11,928 bases of DNA from contig JAUWAK010000027.1 of assembly GCA_030602105.1 (NCBI GenBank), positions 1 to 11,928 on the forward strand. The letters are read 5' to 3'. Made by a program: the position numbers and the translations under genes. Below are positions 1 through 5,967 of this stretch, in pieces; position 1 is the stretch's first letter; each line of letters opens with the position of its first letter. Source of the DNA: Candidatus Aerophobota bacterium (GTDB taxonomy: Bacteria; Aerophobota; Aerophobia; Aerophobales; AE-B3A). The notes beneath the pieces were generated by a model, which made no database searches, was not told where the DNA came from, and saw only the letters and a program-made list of their open reading frames with translations.

Positions 1-1016
1 GTATGAGCCGCTCCTAGAGCAGACATTACTCTTCCCCAGTTGGGCGATGCCCCAGCAAGAGCAGTTTTTACAAGGGTAGAGTTAGCTATGGCTCTGGCTA
101 TTCTTCTGGCATCCTGGGGAAAGGGAGCTCCATTTACCTTAACTTCAATAAGCTTGGTGGCTCCTTCTCCATCAGTAACTATGAGTTTAGCCAGGTGGAT
201 CAAGACAAAGTCCAAGGCCTGGGAGAAGATGTCAAAATTCTCATCCTTAACCTTTCTTTTCTTCTTTTTGTGCCAGGTCTTGATCCTCTTGTTTCCTGCC
301 AGGCCATTGGCCAGAACCAGGAGGGTGTCATTAGTGCTCATATCTCCATCCACGCTGATCTGATTGAAAGATTTACCCGTAGCCGAGTGGATAGCTTCCT
401 GGAGAGCATCGGGACTGATGCAGGCATCGGTAGTGACAAAACAGAGCATAGTAGCAAGGTTAGGTGAGATCATTCCTGCTCCCTTGCACATCCCCCCCAA
501 TTTCACTTTTTTCTTCCCCCTTCCGGCGATACCGGTTTCCACCGAGATCTCTTTGGTAGTGGTATCCGTAGTCAAGATGGCATGGGCAGCTTCACCTCCC
601 CCTTGAGCTGAAAGGGACTGGCGAGCTTTCCCTATCCCTTCAGCAATCTTGGATAGGGGCAGGGGCTTTCCAATCACTCCGGTGGAAGCCACCAGAACCT
701 CATTTTCGCTGATTCCAAGCTGGCGGGCGGTGACACGAGCCATCTCTTCTGCGTCTTTTATTCCTCTCTTGCCTGTACAGGTGTTGGCGTTTCCGCTGTT
801 AATAACAATAGCCTGCGCTTGTCCATTCCGGAGTTTCCTCAGCGAGACTCGAATGGGGGCAGCTTTCACTTTGTTACTGGTAAACATCCCGCAGGCGACT
901 GCAGGATGAGAGGAATAAATCAAAGCCAGGTCAGGATCCATCTTTTTTATTCCACAATGGACTCCTGCTGCCTCAAATCCCCTGGGAGCGGTAATTCCTC
1001 CTTCTATTTCTCTCAA
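1..1016 (-). CDS. argJ: Bifunctional ornithine acetyltransferase / N-acetylglutamate synthase ArgJ (partial, C-terminus beyond window)
   Basis: ArgJ moves the acetyl group from N-acetylornithine to glutamate in the cyclic arginine pathway; some members also use acetyl-CoA. The reverse strand stays open from a TTG at 1016 to the window edge, giving 338 residues of a family usually near 400, so roughly the last 60 are missing. The family's self-cleavage site is visible as KGAGMISPNLATML (residues 178-191). Thr189 is the expected nucleophile and new N-terminus of the beta chain. Other family blocks are VINSGNANTCTG (71-82), VASTGVIG (109-116), ILTTDT (147-152), DGDMSTND (223-230), DGEGATKLIEV (282-292) and NWGR (326-329). 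The TTG start is chosen because GGAGG lies 5 nt upstream, directly after the argC stop codon, so the two genes are probably translationally coupled. One oddity is a lysine-rich stretch at residues 243-258. Identification is firm; whether it is bifunctional or only the transferase cannot be told from sequence. Confidence 0.95.
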   Translation of the reverse strand, partial: MREIEGGITAPRGFEAAGVHCGIKKMDPDLALIYSSHPAVACGMFTSNKVKAAPIRVSLRKLRNGQAQAIVINSGNANTCTGKRGIKDAEEMARVTARQLGISENEVLVASTGVIGKPLPLSKIAEGIGKARQSLSAQGGGEAAHAILTTDTTTKEISVETGIAGRGKKKVKLGGMCKGAGMISPNLATMLCFVTTDACISPDALQEAIHSATGKSFNQISVDGDMSTNDTLLVLANGLAGNKRIKTWHKKKKRKVKDENFDIFSQALDFVLIHLAKLIVTDGEGATKLIEVKVNGAPFPQDARRIARAIANSTLVKTALAGASPNWGRVMSALGAAH

Positions 1017-1026
1017 ATTTGCCTCC

Positions 1027-2040
1027 TTACCCCAGCCCGGTTTTTTCATCCAGTCCAAGCATGAGGTTCATATTCTGTACAGCCTGCCCGGAAGCCCCCT
1101 TCACCAGATTATCCAGGGAGGAAATAACTATTATGCGTCTCCTGCTATTATCTACAGCTATTCCTATGCGGCATCGGTTAGAATAGATGACATCTTTGAT
1201 GTGGGGAAACTCTCCCGGCGAGAGAACCTGGACAAAGGGCGCATCGTCATATGAATCTTTGTAGAAACCAAAGATATCCGCTTTTTTGAGAGAGGCTTTC
1301 AGGGTAGCATAACAGGTAGAGATGATTCCTCGATTGATAGGAACCAGATGAGGCACGAAGGTGATATTTATTTTCTTTCTGGCCATCTTGCTAAGCTCCT
1401 GCTCCATCTCAGGAGTATGACGATGGCCCTCCACAGCGTAAGGATGGAGACTCTCATTTATCTCCGGATAATGAGCGTTGAGGGTGAGCTTTCTCCCTGC
1501 TCCGCTAACTCCTGATTTAGCATCAATTATGATTCCTTCCTCTTCGATCAGCTCATTCTCGAGGAGTGGCGCCAGGGCCAGGATGACGGAGGTAGGGTAG
1601 CAGCCGGGATTAGCTACTAGAGAAGCTTTCCGTATTTCATCACCGTAGATTTCAGGGAGGCCGTAGGCCGCTTCCTTAAGAAGCTCTTTTTGGGTGTGGG
1701 CAGTTTCATACCATTTCTCATATACACTGGGATTGGTGATGCGAAAATCAGCCGATAGATCTATCACTTTCTTCCCTCTGGAGTAAAGCTTTGCCACGAC
1801 TTCCATGGAGACGGAGTGGGGAAGAGCGACAAAGACAAGGATGGACTCAGAAGAGATTCTATCCAGATCAATCTCGTCACAGACCAAATCCGTGTCCAGA
1901 TTAGGATAGACGTCTGAGATTTTCTTCCCCGCGAAGCTCTTGGAGGTGATGGATCCCAGCTTTACTTCTGGATGCCCGAGCAGGATCTTAACCAGCTCTG
2001 CTCCAGTATAACCGGTGGCTCCTATTACCGAGACTTTCAT
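1027..2040 (-). CDS. argC: N-acetyl-gamma-glutamyl-phosphate reductase ArgC
   Basis: ArgC is the cytoplasmic enzyme that reduces N-acetylglutamyl phosphate with NADPH to the semialdehyde, the third step of arginine synthesis. The 337-residue product is of normal length for the class of about 340 residues. It opens with the Rossmann dinucleotide motif GATGYTG (residues 7-13). The catalytic cysteine is Cys147 within VANPGCYPTS, and the conserved histidine block GHRHTPEMEQEL begins at residue 205. YGLPEIYG (126-133) and SGVSGAGRK (176-184) are further family signatures. The ATG start has AGGAGA 8 nt upstream, but that site is the 3' arm of a small hairpin (2049-2063). The stop codon abuts the Shine-Dalgarno sequence of argJ. 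It lies 62 bases downstream of the DUF4416 gene, with no clear promoter of its own in the gap. Confidence 0.97.
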   Translation of the reverse strand: MKVSVIGATGYTGAELVKILLGHPEVKLGSITSKSFAGKKISDVYPNLDTDLVCDEIDLDRISSESILVFVALPHSVSMEVVAKLYSRGKKVIDLSADFRITNPSVYEKWYETAHTQKELLKEAAYGLPEIYGDEIRKASLVANPGCYPTSVILALAPLLENELIEEEGIIIDAKSGVSGAGRKLTLNAHYPEINESLHPYAVEGHRHTPEMEQELSKMARKKINITFVPHLVPINRGIISTCYATLKASLKKADIFGFYKDSYDDAPFVQVLSPGEFPHIKDVIYSNRCRIGIAVDNSRRRIIVISSLDNLVKGASGQAVQNMNLMLGLDEKTGLG

Positions 2041-2048
2041 TTTGGTAC

Positions 2049-2063
2049 TCTCCTTTTAGGAGA
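2049..2063 (-). promoter_or_regulatory. Hairpin hiding the argC Shine-Dalgarno sequence
   Basis: In the leftward transcript the sequence UCUCCU-AAA-AGGAGA forms a perfect 6-bp stem with a 3-nt loop. The 3' arm is the argC ribosome-binding site, 8 nt before the ATG, and the 5' arm is an exact anti-Shine-Dalgarno. The structure is visible directly. A role in limiting argC initiation until an upstream ribosome or a factor opens it is inference. Confidence 0.45.
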
Positions 2064-2102
2064 TCTGAAGTTAATTTCCAAATAGATGCCGATATTCAGG
2101 TA

Positions 2103-2684
2103 CTACGTCTTGGGAGAGAGACATCTATCCTTCTTGGTCTGGGAGGACTTCTCCTTCCCAAGCTGGCCATGGTAAATTTGGCGCAAATAGGTGAATATCT
2201 CGAGGTACTCGGTGCTTCGATAATCGGGGTAGGTTACCTCCCAGGGCTGAAAACCTCTTCCCCTTTTATACCTCAAGGTGATCTCGGCATAGATTCCTCT
2301 TCCCAGGTAAATTCTGTGCTCATAATCCTTTGTGGTTGCCAGGACCAGTTTGGAAAGGCTAATATATCCAGGATCAAGGTTGAGACGGCGGCGAGAGGAA
2401 TTAGGATAAAGGAACTCCTCTTCTAACTCATTGGTGAATAGCTTCACCTGGATTATCTTTCCGGGATCAATGAGAGATTCGAAGCTCAAGAGCTTTCTCT
2501 TGAGATTCGGTCCCATTTCCTTCTCATAGTAACTCGTATGTTGAAAGGCCAAGACCTGGCTTCGAAAATCAATTTGACCCCATCTTTGGGTCATCCTTTC
2601 CTCTACCTGGGTGAACAAAGTCTCCTCGGCTGATATCATGCTCATGGTGAGTTTTACCGGCTCAGGCCGCCTGACTTTGGCCAT
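2103..2684 (-). CDS. DUF4416 family protein
   Basis: I recognise this 193-residue protein as DUF4416, a family of unknown function. Matching landmarks are PEPVKLTMSMIS near the start, TSYYEKEMGPNLKRKL (50-65), a KLFTNELE block (81-88), RRRLNLDPGYISLSKLVLATTKDYEHRIYL across about 98-127, GIYAEITL (130-137), and TYPDYRS (151-157). It has no signal peptide or membrane segment and is probably cytoplasmic. The last 20 or so residues are a polar, basic tail outside the conserved part. The ATG start has AGGAAGGGA 5 nt upstream. It lies between pyrD and argC in the same direction, 47 bases after pyrD, so it is very likely co-transcribed with pyrimidine and arginine genes. That context does not by itself give a function, and none is assigned. 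The family call is from memory of the conserved pattern. Confidence 0.85.
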   Translation of the reverse strand: MAKVRRPEPVKLTMSMISAEETLFTQVEERMTQRWGQIDFRSQVLAFQHTSYYEKEMGPNLKRKLLSFESLIDPGKIIQVKLFTNELEEEFLYPNSSRRRLNLDPGYISLSKLVLATTKDYEHRIYLGRGIYAEITLRYKRGRGFQPWEVTYPDYRSTEYLEIFTYLRQIYHGQLGKEKSSQTKKDRCLSPKT

Positions 2685-2731
2685 GTTGTTCCCTTCCTGT
2701 CATGAAAGGGTGGAAATAACCTTTGTGCCCT

Positions 2732-3652
2732 TTAAACCCTCAAGGTCCCGATAAGACTCTGAAAAGAATGTATTCCACCTTTCTTCAAGTACTGGCGCAG
2801 GCCTTCGATTATTTTTAGGGAGACAGTGGGATCGACAAGATTAGCCGTGCCTACAGCCACGGCAGTTGCTCCGGCCAGAACAAACTCCAGAGCGTCTTCA
2901 GCACATGCGATTCCCCCCATCCCGATAAGGGGAAGATCCACCTTCTGAAAGGTTTGATGAACCATTCTGACCGCTACCGGCCTGATGGCTGGACCAGACA
3001 GGCCTCCTGTAATAGCTCCGATCTTAGGCCTTCTGGTATTCACATCTATTGCCATGCCTAAAATGGTATTTATCAAAGACAAAGCCTCTGCTCCCCCTTC
3101 TTTTGCTGCCTGGGCGATCTCGGTAACGTCAGTAACATTGGGGGTGAGCTTAACAATCAGAGGAAGGTCGGTAGCCTGTCTTAGTCCTTTCACCAGAGAG
3201 AAAGCAAGATCCGCTCTGGTTCCAAAGACAAGACCTCCTTTTTGCACATTGGGACAGGAGATATTCACTTCCAGAGCGTCTATTCCTGTTTCCCTGCCCA
3301 ACCTTTCCGCTAAATCAAGATATTCAGTCTTTTTCTCACCGGCAATGTTGACAATGATCCTGGTTTTCAGCTTCCTGAGTTTGGGGAGCTTTTCCTTCAA
3401 GAAAACTTCTATACCTGGATTTTCCAATCCAATACTGTTAAGAAGACCGGCCGGAGTCTCTGCTAGTCTGGGGGGAGGGTTCCCCTCCCTTGGTTCTAGG
3501 GTTACTGCCTTGGTAATTATTCCTCCCAGCTGTGCCGCTTCAACCAAATCTTGATATTCTTCTCCGTAGCCGAAGGTTCCCGAGGCGACTAGGACAGGGT
3601 TCTTAAGATGAATTCTACCCAATGAGACACTCAGGTCGGCAAGATTATCCAC
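2732..3652 (-). CDS. pyrD: Dihydroorotate dehydrogenase B, catalytic subunit PyrD
   Basis: PyrD oxidises dihydroorotate to orotate with FMN in pyrimidine synthesis. In the class 1B enzyme it pairs with PyrK, which passes electrons to NAD+. Class 1B features include NPVLVASGTFGYGEEY near the N-terminus, GLLNSIGLENPG (residues 69-80), and EVNISCPN with the catalytic base Cys133, as class 1 enzymes use cysteine where class 2 uses serine. KLTPNVTD and the FMN-phosphate region GMGGIACAEDALEF and AVGTANL follow. The reading frame opens at a GTG at 3682, but I prefer the GTG at 3652. It has a strong GGAAGGAG 7 nt upstream, and it gives 306 residues, the usual size, with LSVSLGRIHLKNPV at the expected place. 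The partner pyrK is encoded upstream in the same direction but is separated from pyrD by a GTPase gene, which is unusual. Confidence 0.95.
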   Translation of the reverse strand: MDNLADLSVSLGRIHLKNPVLVASGTFGYGEEYQDLVEAAQLGGIITKAVTLEPREGNPPPRLAETPAGLLNSIGLENPGIEVFLKEKLPKLRKLKTRIIVNIAGEKKTEYLDLAERLGRETGIDALEVNISCPNVQKGGLVFGTRADLAFSLVKGLRQATDLPLIVKLTPNVTDVTEIAQAAKEGGAEALSLINTILGMAIDVNTRRPKIGAITGGLSGPAIRPVAVRMVHQTFQKVDLPLIGMGGIACAEDALEFVLAGATAVAVGTANLVDPTVSLKIIEGLRQYLKKGGIHSFQSLIGTLRV

Positions 3653-3667
3653 ATCCGTACTCCTTCC
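3653..3667 (-). promoter_or_regulatory. Ribosome-binding site that decides the pyrD start
   Basis: On the minus strand GGAAGGAG (3667-3660) sits 7 nt before the GTG at 3652. The alternative GTG at 3682, 10 codons further upstream, has only a weak TTGAG before it. This favours the shorter PyrD. Confidence 0.6.
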
Positions 3668-3753
3668 TCTTTTGTGTATCACCTCAACATCTTAAGCCCT
3701 GGCTAAAGTGTCTTTGGTTCTCAATGCTCAGCATTTTTGAACTTGATATGGGC

Positions 3754-4743
3754 CTACATATGAAATTCCAGAACATCCCTGTCTTCCAACGGATGGTTCT
3801 TCTGGACTTTTTGGCCCTCGAACCTGCTCGATCCCCACATTTTAGTGTATCTTAAGTTATTGGCGAAATCCTTATGGATGGCCCGGGCAGCATCGATGAC
3901 CCTACTACCTTTCTTTAAGATGACGGGGTCCATTCGATCTGTTGGCTTTCCCGGGCTTTTGGTGTAGATACGGATAATAGACAGAGTGGTGTATATCTTT
4001 TGTCTAAGAGGGTCCAGTTCTATTTCGTCTTTTGCTGAAAAGGAGCAGATAGGGAACCGCTCCGAATAAAGGTCTTTTAAGGTCCTCAGGTGACTTTCTG
4101 CGCCTGGCAGATCTTTTTTGTTGGCGGCAACGATGGCCTTTTTGTGTTTCATCTCGTCCATAGGTTTATCCTGAGGCTCTGTAGCTCCCGCCTTGATTTT
4201 CGACTCCTCCAGTTTCCTTATGAGTATCTGCATATCCCCTATGAAGTCGTCTCTACCCAGGTCAATGGCGAGGAGCAGGCAATCTGTATCTCGAATAATC
4301 TCAGGAAGCCAGGGTTCCATATACTCCTGGGTAATCGGAGGGGTATCCACTAGCTGGATGCTGATGTCCTCGAACTTCATCATTCCCACCGCGGTATCAC
4401 GGGTGGTAAAAGGATAGGGCGCAACCTCGGGACTGGCACCGGTCAAGGATGCCAGAATTTGAGATTTGCCTACATTAGGTGCTCCCAAAAGGAGAACCTG
4501 GGCTGCTCCCTCTCTGACTACATAGTGACTGTAGGTGCTTTTCCCCACCTTGGTCTTTTTTTGCATCTCACTTTTCAATCGGGAGATTTTGGCCTTAAGG
4601 TCTCCCTGAAGTCTATCGGTACCTTTGTGCTTGGGCATAACGGCCCACATTTGTCTTAGGATAGCTAGCCTCTCTTGATTGGTTTTGGCCAGCCGGTATC
4701 TTTTCTCTGCCTCATAATATTGTGGGGGAAGGTTTGCTGGCAT
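3754..4743 (-). CDS. TGS-domain GTPase of the OBG/DRG group
   Basis: This 329-residue protein is a P-loop GTPase with a C-terminal TGS domain. The first 75 or so residues are charged and helical. The G domain follows: G1 GAPNVGKS (87-94), a G2-like YPFTTRDT (110-117), G3 DTPP (133-136), G4 NKKD (208-211) and G5 SAK (236-238). The TGS domain covers roughly residues 256-329, with RIYTKSPGK at its start and the family-like ending HPLEDRDVLEFHM. The bacterial and archaeal relatives (DRG, Obg-like) associate with ribosomes or RNA, but the target of this version is not known. The ATG start has GGGAG 4 nt upstream. It lies between pyrK and pyrD on the same strand, 71 bases from the pyrD reading frame, and so should be co-transcribed with them. 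A role in pyrimidine synthesis is not implied; GTPase identity is firm and the subfamily less so. Confidence 0.88.
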   Translation of the reverse strand: MPANLPPQYYEAEKRYRLAKTNQERLAILRQMWAVMPKHKGTDRLQGDLKAKISRLKSEMQKKTKVGKSTYSHYVVREGAAQVLLLGAPNVGKSQILASLTGASPEVAPYPFTTRDTAVGMMKFEDISIQLVDTPPITQEYMEPWLPEIIRDTDCLLLAIDLGRDDFIGDMQILIRKLEESKIKAGATEPQDKPMDEMKHKKAIVAANKKDLPGAESHLRTLKDLYSERFPICSFSAKDEIELDPLRQKIYTTLSIIRIYTKSPGKPTDRMDPVILKKGSRVIDAARAIHKDFANNLRYTKMWGSSRFEGQKVQKNHPLEDRDVLEFHM

Positions 4744-4900
4744 AATTCTCCCTATCTTGCCTCGTTTCTTCAGCTCCTATCGCGGCGGCGGCAGCACGAT
4801 AAGGACAATCACCGCACCGCCGCTTTGCTATCTCTTGAGATTCCTTTTTGACCCCTTGGAATCGGTGGGCATCATGAGACTTGGCGATATTGTTGAACAT
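4712..4900 (-). CDS. Possible small protein with a CGDC motif
   Basis: A 62-codon reading frame fills most of the 220-base gap between pyrK and the GTPase gene and overlaps the first 32 bases of the latter. The product is basic and polar, with a helix-like lysine/glutamate stretch, then RRCGDCPYR (residues 28-36) and five alanines. The CxxC pair could bind a metal or be redox active. Against it, no Shine-Dalgarno precedes the ATG and there is no in-frame alternative start. A better-placed GAGG precedes an ATG in another frame that closes after 18 codons. I do not recognise the family. Overlap with the next gene would suit translational coupling. The evidence is weak to moderate; the segment may instead be untranslated leader. 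Confidence 0.3.
   Translation of the reverse strand: MFNNIAKSHDAHRFQGVKKESQEIAKRRCGDCPYRAAAAAIGAEETRQDRENYASKPSPTIL
4782..4823 (-). repeat. GC-rich inverted repeat upstream of the GTPase gene
   Basis: GCGGCGGTG (4823-4815 on the minus strand) can pair with CGCCGCCGC (4790-4782) as a 9-bp stem, including one G-U pair, around a 24-nt loop. It is markedly richer in GC than the surroundings and ends about 40 bases before the GTPase start. No U-run follows, so it is not a standard terminator. It lies inside the possible small gene at 4712-4900, so codon choice for the alanine run may explain one arm. Confidence 0.35.
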
Positions 4901-4963
4901 ATAAAGACCAGGGTTTTGGGCGCATATTCCTCATCACCAGTAGTTCATGGCGACCTATTTGAT

Positions 4964-5755
4964 TTAGAGGCCCAGATTATCCCAGAGGATTTCTTTTGCA
5001 TCAAAGACAGGACCCTCTTTGCAGACACGAAGATAGCCGGATCTGCCCCTGATCACACACCCCAGACAGGCTCCCAGACCGCATCCCATTTTTTGCTCCA
5101 GGGATACCTGACAGAAAAATCCCCGATGGCGAGAGAGTTCGGCTATTTTTCTTAGCATAGAAACTGGCCCACAGCTGTAAACAGCGACAGATAGGGAAGT
5201 CTGAGACAAGATGAACTCCTGAAAGAGGTTGCTGACCAGACCCCGATATCCCGTACTCCCATCCTCGGTGGCTATCGTTACCTCAAGACCTAACCTCTCG
5301 AACTCGTCCTTACCCAGGATCAATTCTTTATTCTTAGCGCCCAGAAGAACGGTAACATCCTGTCCCTGCCCCACACGGGTGATTTCCTGAGCCACCATAT
5401 AAAGGGGAGCCACTCCTATTCCCCCGCCTACAATAAAGATCTTTTTGAAAGCAGGCTCTATTTCAAAGCCCTTTCCCAGAGGTCCCAAAGAATCGAGCTG
5501 ATCTCCCCTCCTTTTCTGTGATAGGAGTCCTGTTCCCTTACCCACCACCTGGTAGAGAACATCAATTCTTCCTTGACGAGATTTGTGGATGCTAAAAGGC
5601 CTTCTTAGGAGGGGATCATAGCCGGGGCCACATCTTATGTGTACAAACTGCCCTGCTCTGGCGGCTTTAGCAATTTGAGAAGCTTCCAATTTGATCCGGT
5701 AGTGGGCCTCGCTCAGCTTTTCATTGGATAAAACTTTCGCTTTGACCTGGTACAT
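4964..5755 (-). CDS. pyrK: Dihydroorotate dehydrogenase B, electron transfer subunit PyrK
   Basis: PyrK carries FAD and a [2Fe-2S] cluster and hands electrons from PyrD's FMN to NAD+. The chosen start gives 263 residues, typical for the family. The FAD-binding motif is RRPFSIH, the nucleotide-binding loop is GGGIGVAPL, and SCGPVSML follows in the NAD domain. The C-terminal cluster ligands Cys225, Cys230, Cys233 and Cys245 sit in CGLGACLGC and RVCKEGPVFDA, as in known PyrK proteins. The frame extends upstream to a TTG at 5854, but that lies only about a dozen bases from the predicted transcription start and adds a 33-residue extension that is not family-like. The ATG at 5755 begins the expected MYQVKAKVLSNEKL. 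Its ribosome-binding site is weak (AGAAAG, 10 nt upstream). It is the first gene of the leftward unit; its partner pyrD is two genes downstream. Confidence 0.95.
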   Translation of the reverse strand: MYQVKAKVLSNEKLSEAHYRIKLEASQIAKAARAGQFVHIRCGPGYDPLLRRPFSIHKSRQGRIDVLYQVVGKGTGLLSQKRRGDQLDSLGPLGKGFEIEPAFKKIFIVGGGIGVAPLYMVAQEITRVGQGQDVTVLLGAKNKELILGKDEFERLGLEVTIATEDGSTGYRGLVSNLFQEFILSQTSLSVAVYSCGPVSMLRKIAELSRHRGFFCQVSLEQKMGCGLGACLGCVIRGRSGYLRVCKEGPVFDAKEILWDNLGL

Positions 5756-5775
5756 GTAGCCGATTCTTTCTGAAA

Positions 5776-5788
5776 CCTGCTGTGCAGG
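5776..5788 (-). promoter_or_regulatory. Small hairpin in the pyrK leader
   Basis: CCTGC-ACA-GCAGG on the minus strand is a perfect 5-bp stem with a 3-nt loop. It lies 2 nt after the stop codon of a 9-codon mini-ORF and 20 nt before the pyrK ATG. It could be a double-stranded operator or an RNA element. No U-tract follows, so it is not an intrinsic terminator. Confidence 0.3.
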
Positions 5789-5790
5789 CC

Positions 5791-5820
5791 TTACACATCT
5801 TTTCGGATGAGTATTGGCAT
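5791..5820 (-). CDS. Possible leader peptide of pyrK (9 codons)
   Basis: In the predicted leader, AGGA stands 6 nt before an ATG (5820-5818) that opens the 9-codon frame MPILIRKDV, ending in TAA at 5793-5791 just ahead of the small hairpin at 5776-5788. The arrangement of promoter, mini-ORF, hairpin and structural gene resembles attenuation or translational control regions. The codons show no run of a single amino acid, and chance frames this short are common, so this is a weak call. Confidence 0.22.
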   Translation of the reverse strand: MPILIRKDV

Positions 5821-5872
5821 TTCTTTTCCTGACCAAACCTCTTTCGGCTTCCAAGGAAAGACCTGCTTCCTG

Positions 5873-5900
5873 ATTATATCATTTATGCCCAAAGATTCAA
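5873..5900 (-). promoter_or_regulatory. Sigma70-like promoter of the pyrK-argJ unit
   Basis: On the minus strand TTGAAT (5900-5895) and a perfect TATAAT (5878-5873) are separated by 16 bases. The expected start is near 5867, giving a leader of about 110 nt before the pyrK ATG at 5755. It is the best minus-strand promoter match I noticed, and it stands at the head of the leftward gene row. Confidence 0.7.
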
Positions 5901-5901
5901 G

Positions 5902-5930
5902 TTGACAGTCATCATTGTCTTCGTTAAAAT
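5902..5930 (+). promoter_or_regulatory. Sigma70-like promoter of rnhB and the lpt genes
   Basis: A consensus TTGACA (5902-5907) and TAAAAT (5925-5930) are separated by the ideal 17 bases. The expected start is near 5937, about 30 nt before the rnhB ATG at 5968. Its -35 box is one base from the -35 box of the opposing pyrK promoter, so the two polymerases would compete for the same patch of DNA. Confidence 0.75.
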
Positions 5931-5967
5931 AAGGCGTTCGGGGCATAGTGGGATTCTCGATAGGACT

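Noticed and set aside
40..1064. Several plus-strand reading frames at the left end
   Set aside because: They lie opposite argJ, which reads cleanly on the minus strand with all family motifs.
2705..2733. Inverted repeat AAAGGG / CCCTTT around the pyrD stop
   Set aside because: It has six base pairs, a 17-nt loop and no U-tract; too weak to call a terminator.
2985..3554. Long plus-strand reading frame of 189 codons
   Set aside because: It lies wholly opposite pyrD, whose product is unmistakable, and its translation has no recognisable pattern. It is an antisense shadow.
3723..3735. Palindrome AATGCTCAGCATT followed by T bases between the GTPase gene and pyrD
   Set aside because: The T-run follows on the plus strand, where no gene needs terminating. 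In the leftward transcript no U-run follows, and the stem is only 5 bp.
4757..5155. Plus-strand reading frame of 132 codons opposite pyrK and the spacer
   Set aside because: Half lies antisense to the conserved Fe-S end of pyrK. No ribosome-binding site or family pattern was seen.
5902..5967. TTG at 5902 as the start of rnhB
   Set aside because: It coincides with the -35 box and precedes the predicted transcription start. The ATG at 5968 gives the normal RNase HII N-terminus.
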